A stretch of DNA of 64,000 nt, from the NCBI GenBank assembly GCA_016212855.1, contig JACRDP010000018.1:36965-100964 (forward strand), in the 5' to 3' direction. Both the position numbers and the translations under genes were made by a program. The notes beneath the pieces were generated by a model. It was not told the DNA's origin. It made no database searches and worked only from the letters and a program-made list of their open reading frames with translations. Positions 51,283-60,172 of this stretch are shown here, piece by piece; the stretch's first letter is position 1; each line of letters opens with the position of its first letter. Origin of the DNA: Elusimicrobiota bacterium (GTDB lineage Bacteria > Elusimicrobiota > Elusimicrobia > UBA1565 > UBA9628).

Positions 51283-51320
51283 TCCTCTCTCTCCCCGACG
51301 GTAGTTGATAGTATCCGGCC

Positions 51321-54300
51321 ATGAAACGATTTCTCGCGGCCAGCGTCTCGCTTTCGCTCATCATTGTCTCGGCGCCTCTCCCCGCGTGGTCTCAGGTCGC
51401 CGCTTCGATCAGCGGCGCCTCGGCCTCGGGCGCCTCGGGCTCCGCCGCCGCCGCCGCGATCAACTCCGGCGTTCCTTCGCTGACGCTTCCGGCGCTGAGC
51501 CTCGGCGCTCCTGTTCTCGGCGGTTCTCTCTCCGTGATCCCGGCTCCCGCGCCCATTCTCGTTCCAGCGCCGAGCTTGAACTCTCCTGCGGCCCTCGCCG
51601 CTCCCGTTGCGCTCGCCGCTTCCGTCGCCCACGCCGTTCCTGCCGTCGCGTTCGCTGTTCCGGCCGCAGTGAATCCCGCGGCCGCCGGCCCCGTTAAAGC
51701 CGACGCCGCGAGCCTCGCCGCCGCCCGCGCCGAAGTGGGTCTGGCCGCCGGCGCGATCGCGAAGGGACCGGTGGCCGCGTCCCGCGACGCCGCGGCGAGC
51801 ATGATGGACCGTCTGCTCGGCTACGAAGAAGCGTCTCCGCGCGACCCGATCGTCGAAGGCCTGCCCGCGGCCGGCACCTTGTCTTCCGAACTGGCTCCGG
51901 CCGGCGTGAACGCGTCCGAGAGCTTCCGCTCCTCGGTTCCCTCGCCCAAGCGCAACTCTCCCAACGACAACGGCCCGCGCTACTCCAAGGCCGCCGGCGC
52001 GCTCAAGGCGGTCCTGACCTTCGTCGCCGGCGCCGGCGTCGCGGTCGGCCTGCAGATCGCCGCGGTGGCGCTGCTGCCCGCCGTGTTCGGCGTGGTTCCC
52101 GTCGCGGCCGTCTGGGCCGTAAGCTCGGGCGTCCTGCTGTTCCCGCTCGCGCTGTACGCGCGCTGGCGCCTCGCCAAGCGCGACTCTCCGCGCCTCAACA
52201 AGGTCAAGACCATCCTCGACTTCTCGCTCGGCGCCTTCGCCGGCGCCGTTTTCGTCGCGGTGCCGAGCCTCGGCGTCGTGCTCACCAGCGCGGGGCTGCT
52301 CACCGCGGCCGTGCCCCTGGCCGCCGTCGCCGGCGGGCGCTGGCTCGGCAACGCCGCGTTCCTCGACTCGGCTCTGACCTGGGCCGTGCTCGGCATCACG
52401 CCGGCGCTCATCGGCGTCGCCTCGGCCGCCGGCCTCATCGGCCTCTCGCCCATCATCGGCCTCATGGCCCTGCCCGCGATGACGACGATCGCGTTCTTCC
52501 TCGGGCGCCTCATCCACTCCGCCGAGACGGGCGCGCCGTTCGGCGTGCCGGGCTCGATGCAGAAGATCCGCTTCCCGTCCTTCCAGTGGGTCATGATCGG
52601 CGTCGTGTTCGCATTGCTCACCGGCTACTCCGCGGTGTGGACCAACGTCGCCTTCCTCGCCTGGAACTTCCTCGGGTCGCGCGAGATCAAGTGGAACAAG
52701 GGCGGTTCGATCCTCAAGAAGATCTCCGGCATTCTCCTGAGCTTCGACACCCTTTATCTCGGCTTGCTTGCCTTCACGGCCGCCACCGCCTTCACGAGCC
52801 CGCTGACCTTCCTTGTCATCGCCTTCTCGGGCGAGCGAGCGTCGGTCTGGACCGAGCGCCTGCTGGCCAAGATTCTGCCCAAGGCCGGCGCCGCGCCGTC
52901 GACGAAGGCGGCACCCGTCGCCGATCCGAACCTGCTCGACGACGCGCCTCCGAAGTGGCCCGCGTTTCACTATCGGGTCAAAACCGCGCTGATGTTGGCC
53001 GCGATGGCGGGCGCGGGCGTCCTGCTCTCGATGACCGTGTTCGGGATCTCGAGCCTGCTCACCAACCTCGCGATCGCCTCCGCGCTCGCCTTCATCCCGT
53101 TCTTCTTCGCCAAGAAGATCATCAAGCTGCTGATGAAGGCGAAGCCGACGACCAAGGAACAGGATCCGGAGTTCTTCGCGATCATGGAAGGACTGCGCGA
53201 CAAGATCAACGCCGGCCGCCGCGCCGCGGGCAAGAAAGAAATCCCGATGCCCGAGATGGTCATCGATCCCATGGACGCGCCCAACGCCTACGCCACCGGC
53301 CGCAGCCCGTTCGCGGCGATGGTCGGCGTGACCAAGGGCATCAAGTCGATGACCCTCGAGCCCGAAATCGTGCGCGACGGCGTCGTGCGTCTCATCGCCT
53401 CGACCGACGCCGGCTCCAAGGAGTTCAAGGTGTTCCGGCGCGCGATCGCGGGCTCGATCACCGGCGTGCCCGCCGACGCGGCGCCGTCCGTGGTCGCGGC
53501 CGCGGTGCTCAAGGCCGACCGCTCGGAGCTCAAGGCTCTGGGCGTGCGCATGCTGCGCGGCGTGCTCAGCCACGAGTTCTCCCACGTGATGGACCGCCAC
53601 ATGCTGACGGGCTCGATCGGAGGCGCGATCGCCTCCGGCGTCGCGTTCGCCTCCTACGGCGTCATGTGGGCCGTCGGCCACGCGCAGATCGCGGTCAAGA
53701 AAGCCCTCGGCTGGCGTCCGAAGGCCGCGTCCACGGACGAGCCCGCCGCGCGCCAGGAGGGCGACGGGGTTCGTCCCGAGGCGCTCGACCCGATCTCGAC
53801 GGGCATCGTCATCAAGTCTTTGCCCGCCTTGCTCCGCCTGTTCGCGGCGCTGTGGGCCCCGGTCGTGCTCCAGATCCTGCAGATGGCGTCCTCGCGCAAC
53901 AACGAGGGCATGGCCGACGAGGACGGCGCGCTGCTGAGCGAGGATCCCGAGTCGCTCGCTTTGGCCCTCGGCCTGCTGACGACGTGGCGGCCGGCGGCGG
54001 GCTTCCGCCTGCCGGGCGCCGCGGTGCCGCGCGCGGCCTCGATGCAGCACATCATGATCGTCAATCCGCTCGAGCAGCTCGAGAACGCCGGAGCGCTTCC
54101 GAAGACGTCGGCGTCCGGCGGGCCGACCCGCGCCGACGACCTGATCTTCGAGCTGTTCATCACGCACCCGAACACCGGCGTGCGCATCCGCAAGCTCTAC
54201 GATATGTCCGAGGCGAACCGAGGGAAGAAGCCGTCGCGGCCGCCGGAAGGCGGCGGAGGGGGAGGCGGGGGAGGACCCCCACGGCTTTCCTTCGTCCCTC

Positions 54301-56156
54301 ACGCCGGTCCCGCCTCCGATGTTCTCGGGGGCGGCCTTTTTCGGGGCGCATGGAACAAGTTCAAGGGCCTGTTCCGCGTGCTCCCCGATGAAGGCCGCAA
54401 CCGCCAGTTCTGGATCTTCGCGCTCGGCCAGGGCTTGATCATGCTCGGCGTCAACTTCCATTACACGGCATTGCCGAGTCTGGTCGCGCCGACGAAGGCG
54501 CAGGCGGCGAACCTCGGCTACAACCGCGCCATCAACTGGGGCGCGCAGGCGGCGGCGAGCCTCGTCACGGGTCCGGTGATCGATCGCTCCTCGACGCAGA
54601 AGGTCATCATCTGGTCGGGGGTCGCGCGCGCCGCGCTGATGGTTCTCGTCCCGATTCTTTTTTTCAACGGACTCTTCGGCTTCGCCGCCTTCGCCGCCGT
54701 CATCGCGCTGGCGGGCTTCCTCCAGATGGCCGGCACGACCGCCGGCACGGTCGCTTTCAATCGCATCCTCGCCGACGACGTAGCCCATTACAACCGCGCC
54801 AACGCCATGCTGACCATCGTCATGAACGCGGTCGGGGTCGTCGGCCCTCTGCTGGCCGGAGCCTTCATCGTCGCCGTCACCGCGAGCCTCGGGCCGCTGG
54901 CGGGCAACGCGCTGGCCTACGCGATCTACGGCGGACTGCTGCTCGCCTGCTCGCTCATCTATTGGGCCTTCCTCCGGGTGCCGCGCGACGAGATGGTGGC
55001 CGCCCGACGGGCGCTGGCCGCCCAGCTCAAGCGCGACGGGATCCAGGGCGCGACGTACCGCGGCGTGACCGCCGGACAGATCGACGGGCGTCCGTCCATC
55101 CTCGTCGAGGTGGACGGCGATCCCGCGCAAGCCGTCGTGCCGGCCGAGTTCGAAGGCTTCCCCGTCCGGGCCGTCGCGCGCCGACGCGTCTTCGCCGAGG
55201 CCGCCGAGGGCTTCAAGACGATCTTCTCCGACCGCTTCCTGCGACTGTATTTACTTTCAACGACCCTCTCGGTGATGTCGAGCGACGCCCTGATCTTCGC
55301 CGCCCTGCCGCGCTTTCTCGCGGACGTGCTCCACGTCGGGGCCGGCTCGTTCGGCTTGTTCCTGGCCGCGGCCGCGCTCGGCACCGGGATCGGCTCGGGT
55401 CTGATGGCCTTCGCGCGCGACCCGGAGCAGCACGCGCTGGCGCCGTCGGCGCGCGTGTTCCGCGGGGAACTCGCCGCGCGCGAGCCCGCGCTCGATGAGA
55501 ACGCCCTCGACGCCGCCTCCGCGGCCTTCAAGAGCGCGGTTCCGGCGGTCCTGGCCCGCTACCGGAGCGGGCAGGCTCCCGGCGTATTCGCCGACGAGCT
55601 CGTCGCCGAGGCCGCGAAGGGCGTCGGCGCGGCGCTCGGCCGCACCGAAGCCCAGGCGCTGGCCTTGCTCGAGTCCACGAGCGCGGCGAGCGACATCCGC
55701 GCCTGGGCGGGACTGCGCGGCGCCAAGCTTCTGGCTTCCGCGTTGAAAGACTCGACGACCGGCATGGATCGTCTTCAGCGCCAGGGCAAGTGGACGTCGT
55801 GGCTGCACGGGCTGTCCTGGCTCGCCTACGCGGCGCTGTTCTTCACCGGTCATGTGCAACTGGCCGCGGGCCTTATGCTCCTTTCCGCGACCCTCGGCGC
55901 GCCCGCCATCGCCGTGTGGACGAGCCTCACGACGCGCGTCGTCGCGGGCTCCTACAACGAAAGCCAGGGCAAGATCTATTCGGCGCTGTTCTTCTACCAG
56001 TTGATCTTCGCCATCGCCGGCGTGCTGTTCTACGGCTGGCTCATGGCGATGCTGCCCACGATGACGGTCTTGTGGATCGCGGGCGGCGTTATGGTCTTGT
56101 GCGCCCTGATCGACTTCCTGTCCCCGGCCCTGATCTTCCCGATCAAAAAGCGCTGA
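51321..56156 (+). CDS. Exported/membrane fusion: HtpX-like M48 protease plus MFS transporter
   Basis: A 1611-residue protein. Signal peptide MKRFLAASVSLSLIIVSAPLPAWSQ, Ala/Pro-rich segment (to about 190), a first membrane block of about ten helices (about 225-600), then an HtpX-type M48 domain: MPEMVIDPMDAPNAYATGRSP (about 642), LSHEFSHVMDRH zinc motif (about 749), membrane pair, NNEGMADEDGA (third ligand Glu, about 860) and THPNTGVRIRKL (about 947), exactly the HtpX order. A Gly-rich hinge (about 975-985) leads into a second transporter-like block (about 1010-1600) interrupted by soluble inserts. HtpX cleaves misfolded membrane proteins; fusion to a transporter is unusual. No frameshift is seen. 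Confidence 0.85.
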   Translation: MKRFLAASVSLSLIIVSAPLPAWSQVAASISGASASGASGSAAAAAINSGVPSLTLPALSLGAPVLGGSLSVIPAPAPILVPAPSLNSPAALAAPVALAASVAHAVPAVAFAVPAAVNPAAAGPVKADAASLAAARAEVGLAAGAIAKGPVAASRDAAASMMDRLLGYEEASPRDPIVEGLPAAGTLSSELAPAGVNASESFRSSVPSPKRNSPNDNGPRYSKAAGALKAVLTFVAGAGVAVGLQIAAVALLPAVFGVVPVAAVWAVSSGVLLFPLALYARWRLAKRDSPRLNKVKTILDFSLGAFAGAVFVAVPSLGVVLTSAGLLTAAVPLAAVAGGRWLGNAAFLDSALTWAVLGITPALIGVASAAGLIGLSPIIGLMALPAMTTIAFFLGRLIHSAETGAPFGVPGSMQKIRFPSFQWVMIGVVFALLTGYSAVWTNVAFLAWNFLGSREIKWNKGGSILKKISGILLSFDTLYLGLLAFTAATAFTSPLTFLVIAFSGERASVWTERLLAKILPKAGAAPSTKAAPVADPNLLDDAPPKWPAFHYRVKTALMLAAMAGAGVLLSMTVFGISSLLTNLAIASALAFIPFFFAKKIIKLLMKAKPTTKEQDPEFFAIMEGLRDKINAGRRAAGKKEIPMPEMVIDPMDAPNAYATGRSPFAAMVGVTKGIKSMTLEPEIVRDGVVRLIASTDAGSKEFKVFRRAIAGSITGVPADAAPSVVAAAVLKADRSELKALGVRMLRGVLSHEFSHVMDRHMLTGSIGGAIASGVAFASYGVMWAVGHAQIAVKKALGWRPKAASTDEPAARQEGDGVRPEALDPISTGIVIKSLPALLRLFAALWAPVVLQILQMASSRNNEGMADEDGALLSEDPESLALALGLLTTWRPAAGFRLPGAAVPRAASMQHIMIVNPLEQLENAGALPKTSASGGPTRADDLIFELFITHPNTGVRIRKLYDMSEANRGKKPSRPPEGGGGGGGGGPPRLSFVPHAGPASDVLGGGLFRGAWNKFKGLFRVLPDEGRNRQFWIFALGQGLIMLGVNFHYTALPSLVAPTKAQAANLGYNRAINWGAQAAASLVTGPVIDRSSTQKVIIWSGVARAALMVLVPILFFNGLFGFAAFAAVIALAGFLQMAGTTAGTVAFNRILADDVAHYNRANAMLTIVMNAVGVVGPLLAGAFIVAVTASLGPLAGNALAYAIYGGLLLACSLIYWAFLRVPRDEMVAARRALAAQLKRDGIQGATYRGVTAGQIDGRPSILVEVDGDPAQAVVPAEFEGFPVRAVARRRVFAEAAEGFKTIFSDRFLRLYLLSTTLSVMSSDALIFAALPRFLADVLHVGAGSFGLFLAAAALGTGIGSGLMAFARDPEQHALAPSARVFRGELAAREPALDENALDAASAAFKSAVPAVLARYRSGQAPGVFADELVAEAAKGVGAALGRTEAQALALLESTSAASDIRAWAGLRGAKLLASALKDSTTGMDRLQRQGKWTSWLHGLSWLAYAALFFTGHVQLAAGLMLLSATLGAPAIAVWTSLTTRVVAGSYNESQGKIYSALFFYQLIFAIAGVLFYGWLMAMLPTMTVLWIAGGVMVLCALIDFLSPALIFPIKKR

Positions 56157-56199
56157 AAAATCCGGTTTTCTCGACGGAGCGCTAACAGGGTACCTTCGC

Positions 56200-56296
56200 G
56201 CTAGGCCCTAAGGACGGCGCTAGGCCCAACAATCGAGTCCAATGGCCTTTCGGACGTTGGGACCAATGCCAGGCCCTCGTTGGGACCTATGACCCG
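56200..56296. promoter_or_regulatory. GGNCC motif cluster before the M50/S8 gene
   Basis: CGCTAGGCCCTAAGGAC, CGCTAGGCCCAAC, ACGTTGGGACCAATG and CGTTGGGACCTATG occur within 97 bp. A TATAAT (56319-56324) follows, then a 31-nt leader with AAGGAG. Confidence 0.55.
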
Positions 56297-56355
56297 CCCT
56301 CGAAACCGGATTGGCCGTTATAATCGAATCAGACGGAACAAGGAGCCTCACCACG

Positions 56356-59300
56356 ATGAAGCGTTTTAAAGCCCTGATCGCCCTCGCGCTCTCCCTCGCC
56401 CTCGTCCTTTTGTCTCCGGGCACGGGCGCGTACAACGCCGCCGCGCAGACGATGACCGGCGCCGTGAGCGGTTCCGCGGCGAGCGGCGCCTCGGGCGCGG
56501 TCGGCTCGAACCTCGGCGTGAACTCCGGCGTCAACGCGATCCCCGTTCTCTCCGCTTCGGCCCTCACCCTCTCTCCGGTCCTCGTCGCTCCTTCGATCGC
56601 TCCGGCTGCGCTTCAAGGCGTTGCCGTTATTCCCGCGGCTTCCGTCGCTCCCGCCGCCGTGTCCGCGACGCCGAGCGCCGCGATCGCGACTCCCGCCGCG
56701 GCTAAGGCCGCGGCCGTTCCCGGCGTCAAGGCCGTTGCCGCCGCCGTCGCCACACTGCGCTCGAATCTGTCCGCCCCGTCCGCCTCCGAGAAGCCCGCCG
56801 AGACGCAGGCCGCCGAGGCGCGCAAGCAGTTCGACGGCGAGGCCCTGAAGACCGATCTGTCCGCGCCCTCCGTCTCCGGCGACGAGGTCCAGTCTCGCGG
56901 CTCCGCGCTGCGCTCCTCCTCTAAGAAGGACAAGGGCACTCCCGAAGAGCCCGTGGACGACCTCGGCAACCCGGTCAAGAACGACGGCCCTATCGACGAT
57001 CTCGGCAACCCCAGCCGCCGCGGCGGCGAGGGCGGGCCCGACGACCGCACCGACCCCGATCACAACGATCGCGGCGGCAACTCCGGCCTGTTCGGCATGG
57101 CCGCGATGGGCTTCGCCGCCGGCGGCGTCGCCGCCGGAGCCATGCTGACCTTGGGCTCTTTGGCCGTGTTCCCGATGATCATCCTGTCCCTCGTGCTCCA
57201 CGAGATCGGCCACGCGCGCACGGCGGACAAACTCGGCGACCCGACGGCCCGCATGTCCACGTACCGGACGATCGATTGGAGCCGCCTCCGCGAGACCCGT
57301 CTGATCATGCCGAACGGCTCGGGTGCTCTGCTGCCGCGTCTGTACATCCCTCAGCAGACCAAGTCGGCCGACCGCGCCAGCCTCAATCCGCTGACGTGGG
57401 GCTCCCACATCGACCCGGTGATGACGATCCTCGTCCCGCTGCTCACCTTCCTGACGATGGGCTTCATCATCGGCGGCGCGCGGCCCGTGCCGTTCGAGCC
57501 GAGCTACTTCAAGAACCCGGTCCGCGACTCGGCGATCGTCGCCCTGGCGGGCCCCGCCGTGAACTTCGGCTTGGCCGCCGCGGGCGCGCTCGCCGTCACC
57601 GGCGCGATCGCCGCGGGCCTCGGCGCCGGCGTCGTGGCGGGCCTCGTGATGTTCTCCTTTCTTAACGCGTTGCTCGGCATCTGGAACCTGATCCCGATCC
57701 CCGGCTTCGACGGCAGCCACATCCTGTCGGCCATGCTGCCGGAGCGCGCGCGCGCCGGCTTCCAGAGTTATATCGACCGCTCGGGCGCCGGCGGCATGCT
57801 GCTGCCCATGATCATCCTCTTTTACTTCGGCGGCGCGTACATCGCGGCGGCGGCGATGTTCATCACCAAACTCATGATCGGCGGCGTGATGGCCGTCACC
57901 GGCGTCAAGCTCGCGAGCGCCTTCCTGCCCGCCGTCGCGGCCATGGGCCTCGCGGTCGGCTCGCTCGCGCCCGGCGATAAGGCTCCCGCGGCGCAAGCCC
58001 CGGCCACGGGCCCGGCGAACCCCGGCAACGGCGGCGCGGCCTCGAGCGGCGGCGCCGGCCCCGTCGACCTGATCGTGATGTTCGGCGAGAAGCAGACCAA
58101 GCTGCACGACGCGCACATCTCGAACGTGGACGTGAACCTGCCCAACGGCGTCGAGCAGTACACCCGCCTGCAGCAGGCGATGCTGGCCCAGCTCGAGACC
58201 GCCGGCCTCGACTCCGCCGCACTCGAGCCCTACAAGGCCACCCCGCTCGCGACCTACGCGCGCATCAACGCGGCCACGATCCGCGTGGACGGCGGCGCCG
58301 CCGCCGAGTTCGCCAAGCTCATGACCGAGCGCGGCTTCACCGTCCACAAGAACGCCGAGCGCAAGATCATCCGCCCCGTGCCGACGATGCCCGAGACGAT
58401 GGACCCTTCGGCGCGCGGCGCCGTCACCATGGACGAGAACCTCAAGATCGTCAAGGCCGACCTGGTCCAGGCCGAAGCGGTGAAGATGTGGGGCAAGCCC
58501 GAGCTCGGCTTCTGGTCCGGCCTGTGGGCCAAGGTCTTCAAGTCGGCGCCCGTCCAACCCAAATTCGGCGTCATCGATTCCGGCGCGGACACGTCGCACC
58601 CTCTTCTCAAGCGCGTGAAGGAGGTCAAGAACATGACCTCCGGCGCGAACGTGGACGACATCGGCCACGGCTCGTGGGTGACCTCCACGGTTCTGCACAT
58701 GGCCCCGTGGTCGCGCAACACGACCCACTACAAGACCTTCCTGAACGGCTCCGCGACGACCGACGACATCCTCAAGTCCCTGACCCAGGCCGGCAACGAC
58801 GGCAACCTCGTCATCTCCAACTCCTGGGGCGACGACGAGGGCGACCCGAACGGCCCCGACGCCCAGCTCGTCAAGAAGCTGGCCTCCGAAGGCCACATCA
58901 TGGTCTTCGCCGCCGGCAACGCCGGCTCGGGCGCGAACACCATCGGCGCTCCCGCGATCGTCACCTATAAAGACGCGAAGACCGGCGCGATCCGCGTCAT
59001 CGCCGTCGCGGCCTCCGACAAGACCAAGAAGGCCGCCTACTTCTCCTCGCGCGGCCCCGGCTCGCCCACCACCAAGAAGGACCCGAACTACAAGGACCAG
59101 CGGCCGGACGCGATGGCCGTCGGCCACAACATCGAGGGCGCGTGGCCCGCGGGCCTCGGCGACGCCGACCGCACCGACGGCGAGAAGGGCACGGTCAAGG
59201 CCATCTCCGGCACCTCGATGTCCACGCCCGGCTTCGCCGGCGCGATCGCGCTCCTCGTCATGATGTTCGGCGTCACCGAGAAGGGCGACAAGCTCGACGC

Positions 59301-59676
59301 GATCGTCAACGCGGTGATGGCCACCCTCGAGAAGACCGGCCAAGGCCCCAACGTCGAAGGCCAGGGCTTCCTCAACCTCGACGCCGCTTACAAGAAGCTC
59401 CAGGCCCAGTTCACGGCCGTCCCGGCCGACGTCGCGTCGTATCGCGCGAAGAAGTCGCGCCTATACACCGTGGATCGCTTCATCTCGATGTCGGCTTCAT
59501 GGCGGTACGGCGTGATGATCAACGCCGATGAGTTCTCCCGTGCCGTCGCGGAGAAGTCTCGCCTCATCGACGAGATCGACGCGATGGACTCCGCCGATAA
59601 AACTTTGGCTTACCGGGCCGCCGGCCCGGTCAAGCGTCTCATCCTAAATGCGACCGGCGCCGCCCCCAAACCTTAA
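56356..59676 (+). CDS. Exported/membrane fusion: M50 site-2 protease plus S8 subtilase
   Basis: The ATG at 56356 is fixed by AAGGAG and the signal peptide MKRFKALIALALSLALVLLSPGTGAYNAAAQ; a TTG at 56311 inside the promoter is rejected. The product has 1106 residues: Ala/Pro-rich segment, an acidic low-complexity spacer (about 195-240), a site-2 protease with VLHEIGHA (about 281), NPLTWGSHIDP (about 345) and NLIPIPGFDGSH (about 447), then an S8 subtilase with Asp (VIDSGADTSHP, about 740), His (IGHGSWVTS, about 770) and Ser (SGTSMSTPG, about 953). Both proteases look active. One chain could thus make an outside cut and an intramembrane cut, as in regulated intramembrane proteolysis. The response-regulator gene follows by 12 bp. 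Confidence 0.88.
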   Translation: MKRFKALIALALSLALVLLSPGTGAYNAAAQTMTGAVSGSAASGASGAVGSNLGVNSGVNAIPVLSASALTLSPVLVAPSIAPAALQGVAVIPAASVAPAAVSATPSAAIATPAAAKAAAVPGVKAVAAAVATLRSNLSAPSASEKPAETQAAEARKQFDGEALKTDLSAPSVSGDEVQSRGSALRSSSKKDKGTPEEPVDDLGNPVKNDGPIDDLGNPSRRGGEGGPDDRTDPDHNDRGGNSGLFGMAAMGFAAGGVAAGAMLTLGSLAVFPMIILSLVLHEIGHARTADKLGDPTARMSTYRTIDWSRLRETRLIMPNGSGALLPRLYIPQQTKSADRASLNPLTWGSHIDPVMTILVPLLTFLTMGFIIGGARPVPFEPSYFKNPVRDSAIVALAGPAVNFGLAAAGALAVTGAIAAGLGAGVVAGLVMFSFLNALLGIWNLIPIPGFDGSHILSAMLPERARAGFQSYIDRSGAGGMLLPMIILFYFGGAYIAAAAMFITKLMIGGVMAVTGVKLASAFLPAVAAMGLAVGSLAPGDKAPAAQAPATGPANPGNGGAASSGGAGPVDLIVMFGEKQTKLHDAHISNVDVNLPNGVEQYTRLQQAMLAQLETAGLDSAALEPYKATPLATYARINAATIRVDGGAAAEFAKLMTERGFTVHKNAERKIIRPVPTMPETMDPSARGAVTMDENLKIVKADLVQAEAVKMWGKPELGFWSGLWAKVFKSAPVQPKFGVIDSGADTSHPLLKRVKEVKNMTSGANVDDIGHGSWVTSTVLHMAPWSRNTTHYKTFLNGSATTDDILKSLTQAGNDGNLVISNSWGDDEGDPNGPDAQLVKKLASEGHIMVFAAGNAGSGANTIGAPAIVTYKDAKTGAIRVIAVAASDKTKKAAYFSSRGPGSPTTKKDPNYKDQRPDAMAVGHNIEGAWPAGLGDADRTDGEKGTVKAISGTSMSTPGFAGAIALLVMMFGVTEKGDKLDAIVNAVMATLEKTGQGPNVEGQGFLNLDAAYKKLQAQFTAVPADVASYRAKKSRLYTVDRFISMSASWRYGVMINADEFSRAVAEKSRLIDEIDAMDSADKTLAYRAAGPVKRLILNATGAAPKP

Positions 59677-59688
59677 CGGAGAACGTAC

Positions 59689-60087
59689 ATGACCGCTTCA
59701 CCGATGTTCATCATCGAAGACGACGACCACTTCCGCGAGACCTTCATCGACGTCATGTCGTTGAAGGGCGTGGAAGTCACGGGCGCTCGTACCGGCGACG
59801 AGGCCATCAAGGCCCTGCGCCAGAGCAAGCCGTCCATCATCATCATGGACGTCCAGCTTCCCGACGTCCACGGCTTCGACCTGTGCCGCAAGGTCAAGCG
59901 CCTGGATTCGCAGAAGGACACTCCCGTCATTTTCGTCTCCGCCTCCACGCGCTACGCCGATCCGCGCGACCGCGTCGAAGGCCTGCTCGCCGGCGCGGAG
60001 CAGTTCCTGCCCAAGCCGATCACCGTCGAGAAGCTGTGGGGCGAGATCGAGATCGTGCTGAACGGGCACAGCGGCAAGCCGCACTAA
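59689..60087 (+). CDS. Stand-alone response-regulator receiver protein
   Basis: A 132-residue CheY-like protein: acidic pocket IIEDDDHF, phospho-acceptor Asp in IIIMDVQLPDVHG, Ser in FVSAS, and Lys in FLPKPIT. There is no output domain, so it signals by protein contact. GGAG precedes the ATG. It sits 12 bp after the M50/S8 gene and is likely co-transcribed, which raises the possibility that phosphorylation controls that protease; this is inference. No histidine kinase is in the window. Confidence 0.93.
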   Translation: MTASPMFIIEDDDHFRETFIDVMSLKGVEVTGARTGDEAIKALRQSKPSIIIMDVQLPDVHGFDLCRKVKRLDSQKDTPVIFVSASTRYADPRDRVEGLLAGAEQFLPKPITVEKLWGEIEIVLNGHSGKPH

Positions 60088-60101
60088 AGCTTAGTTCCAA
60101 A

Positions 60102-60145
60102 GAAGAAGGCCCTCGGCGGATTTTCCCGCCGAGGGCCTTCTTTTT
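60102..60145 (+). terminator. Strong rho-independent terminator
   Basis: GAAGGCCCTCGGCGG (60104-60118) pairs perfectly with 60126-60140 and is followed by TTTTT. It closes the M50/S8-receiver unit. Confidence 0.93.
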
Positions 60146-60172
60146 ACTTGGCTTGACGCGAAGCGCGGCCGC

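Noticed and set aside
51198..55130. 1310-codon open frame on the minus strand opposite the HtpX/MFS gene
   Set aside because: It is a GC-driven shadow: low complexity, rich in Arg/Gly/Asp/His, no motifs, and the opposite frame has clear protease and membrane signatures.
56329..59343. 1004-codon minus-strand frame opposite the M50/S8 gene
   Set aside because: Same shadow effect; both catalytic domains lie intact in the plus strand.
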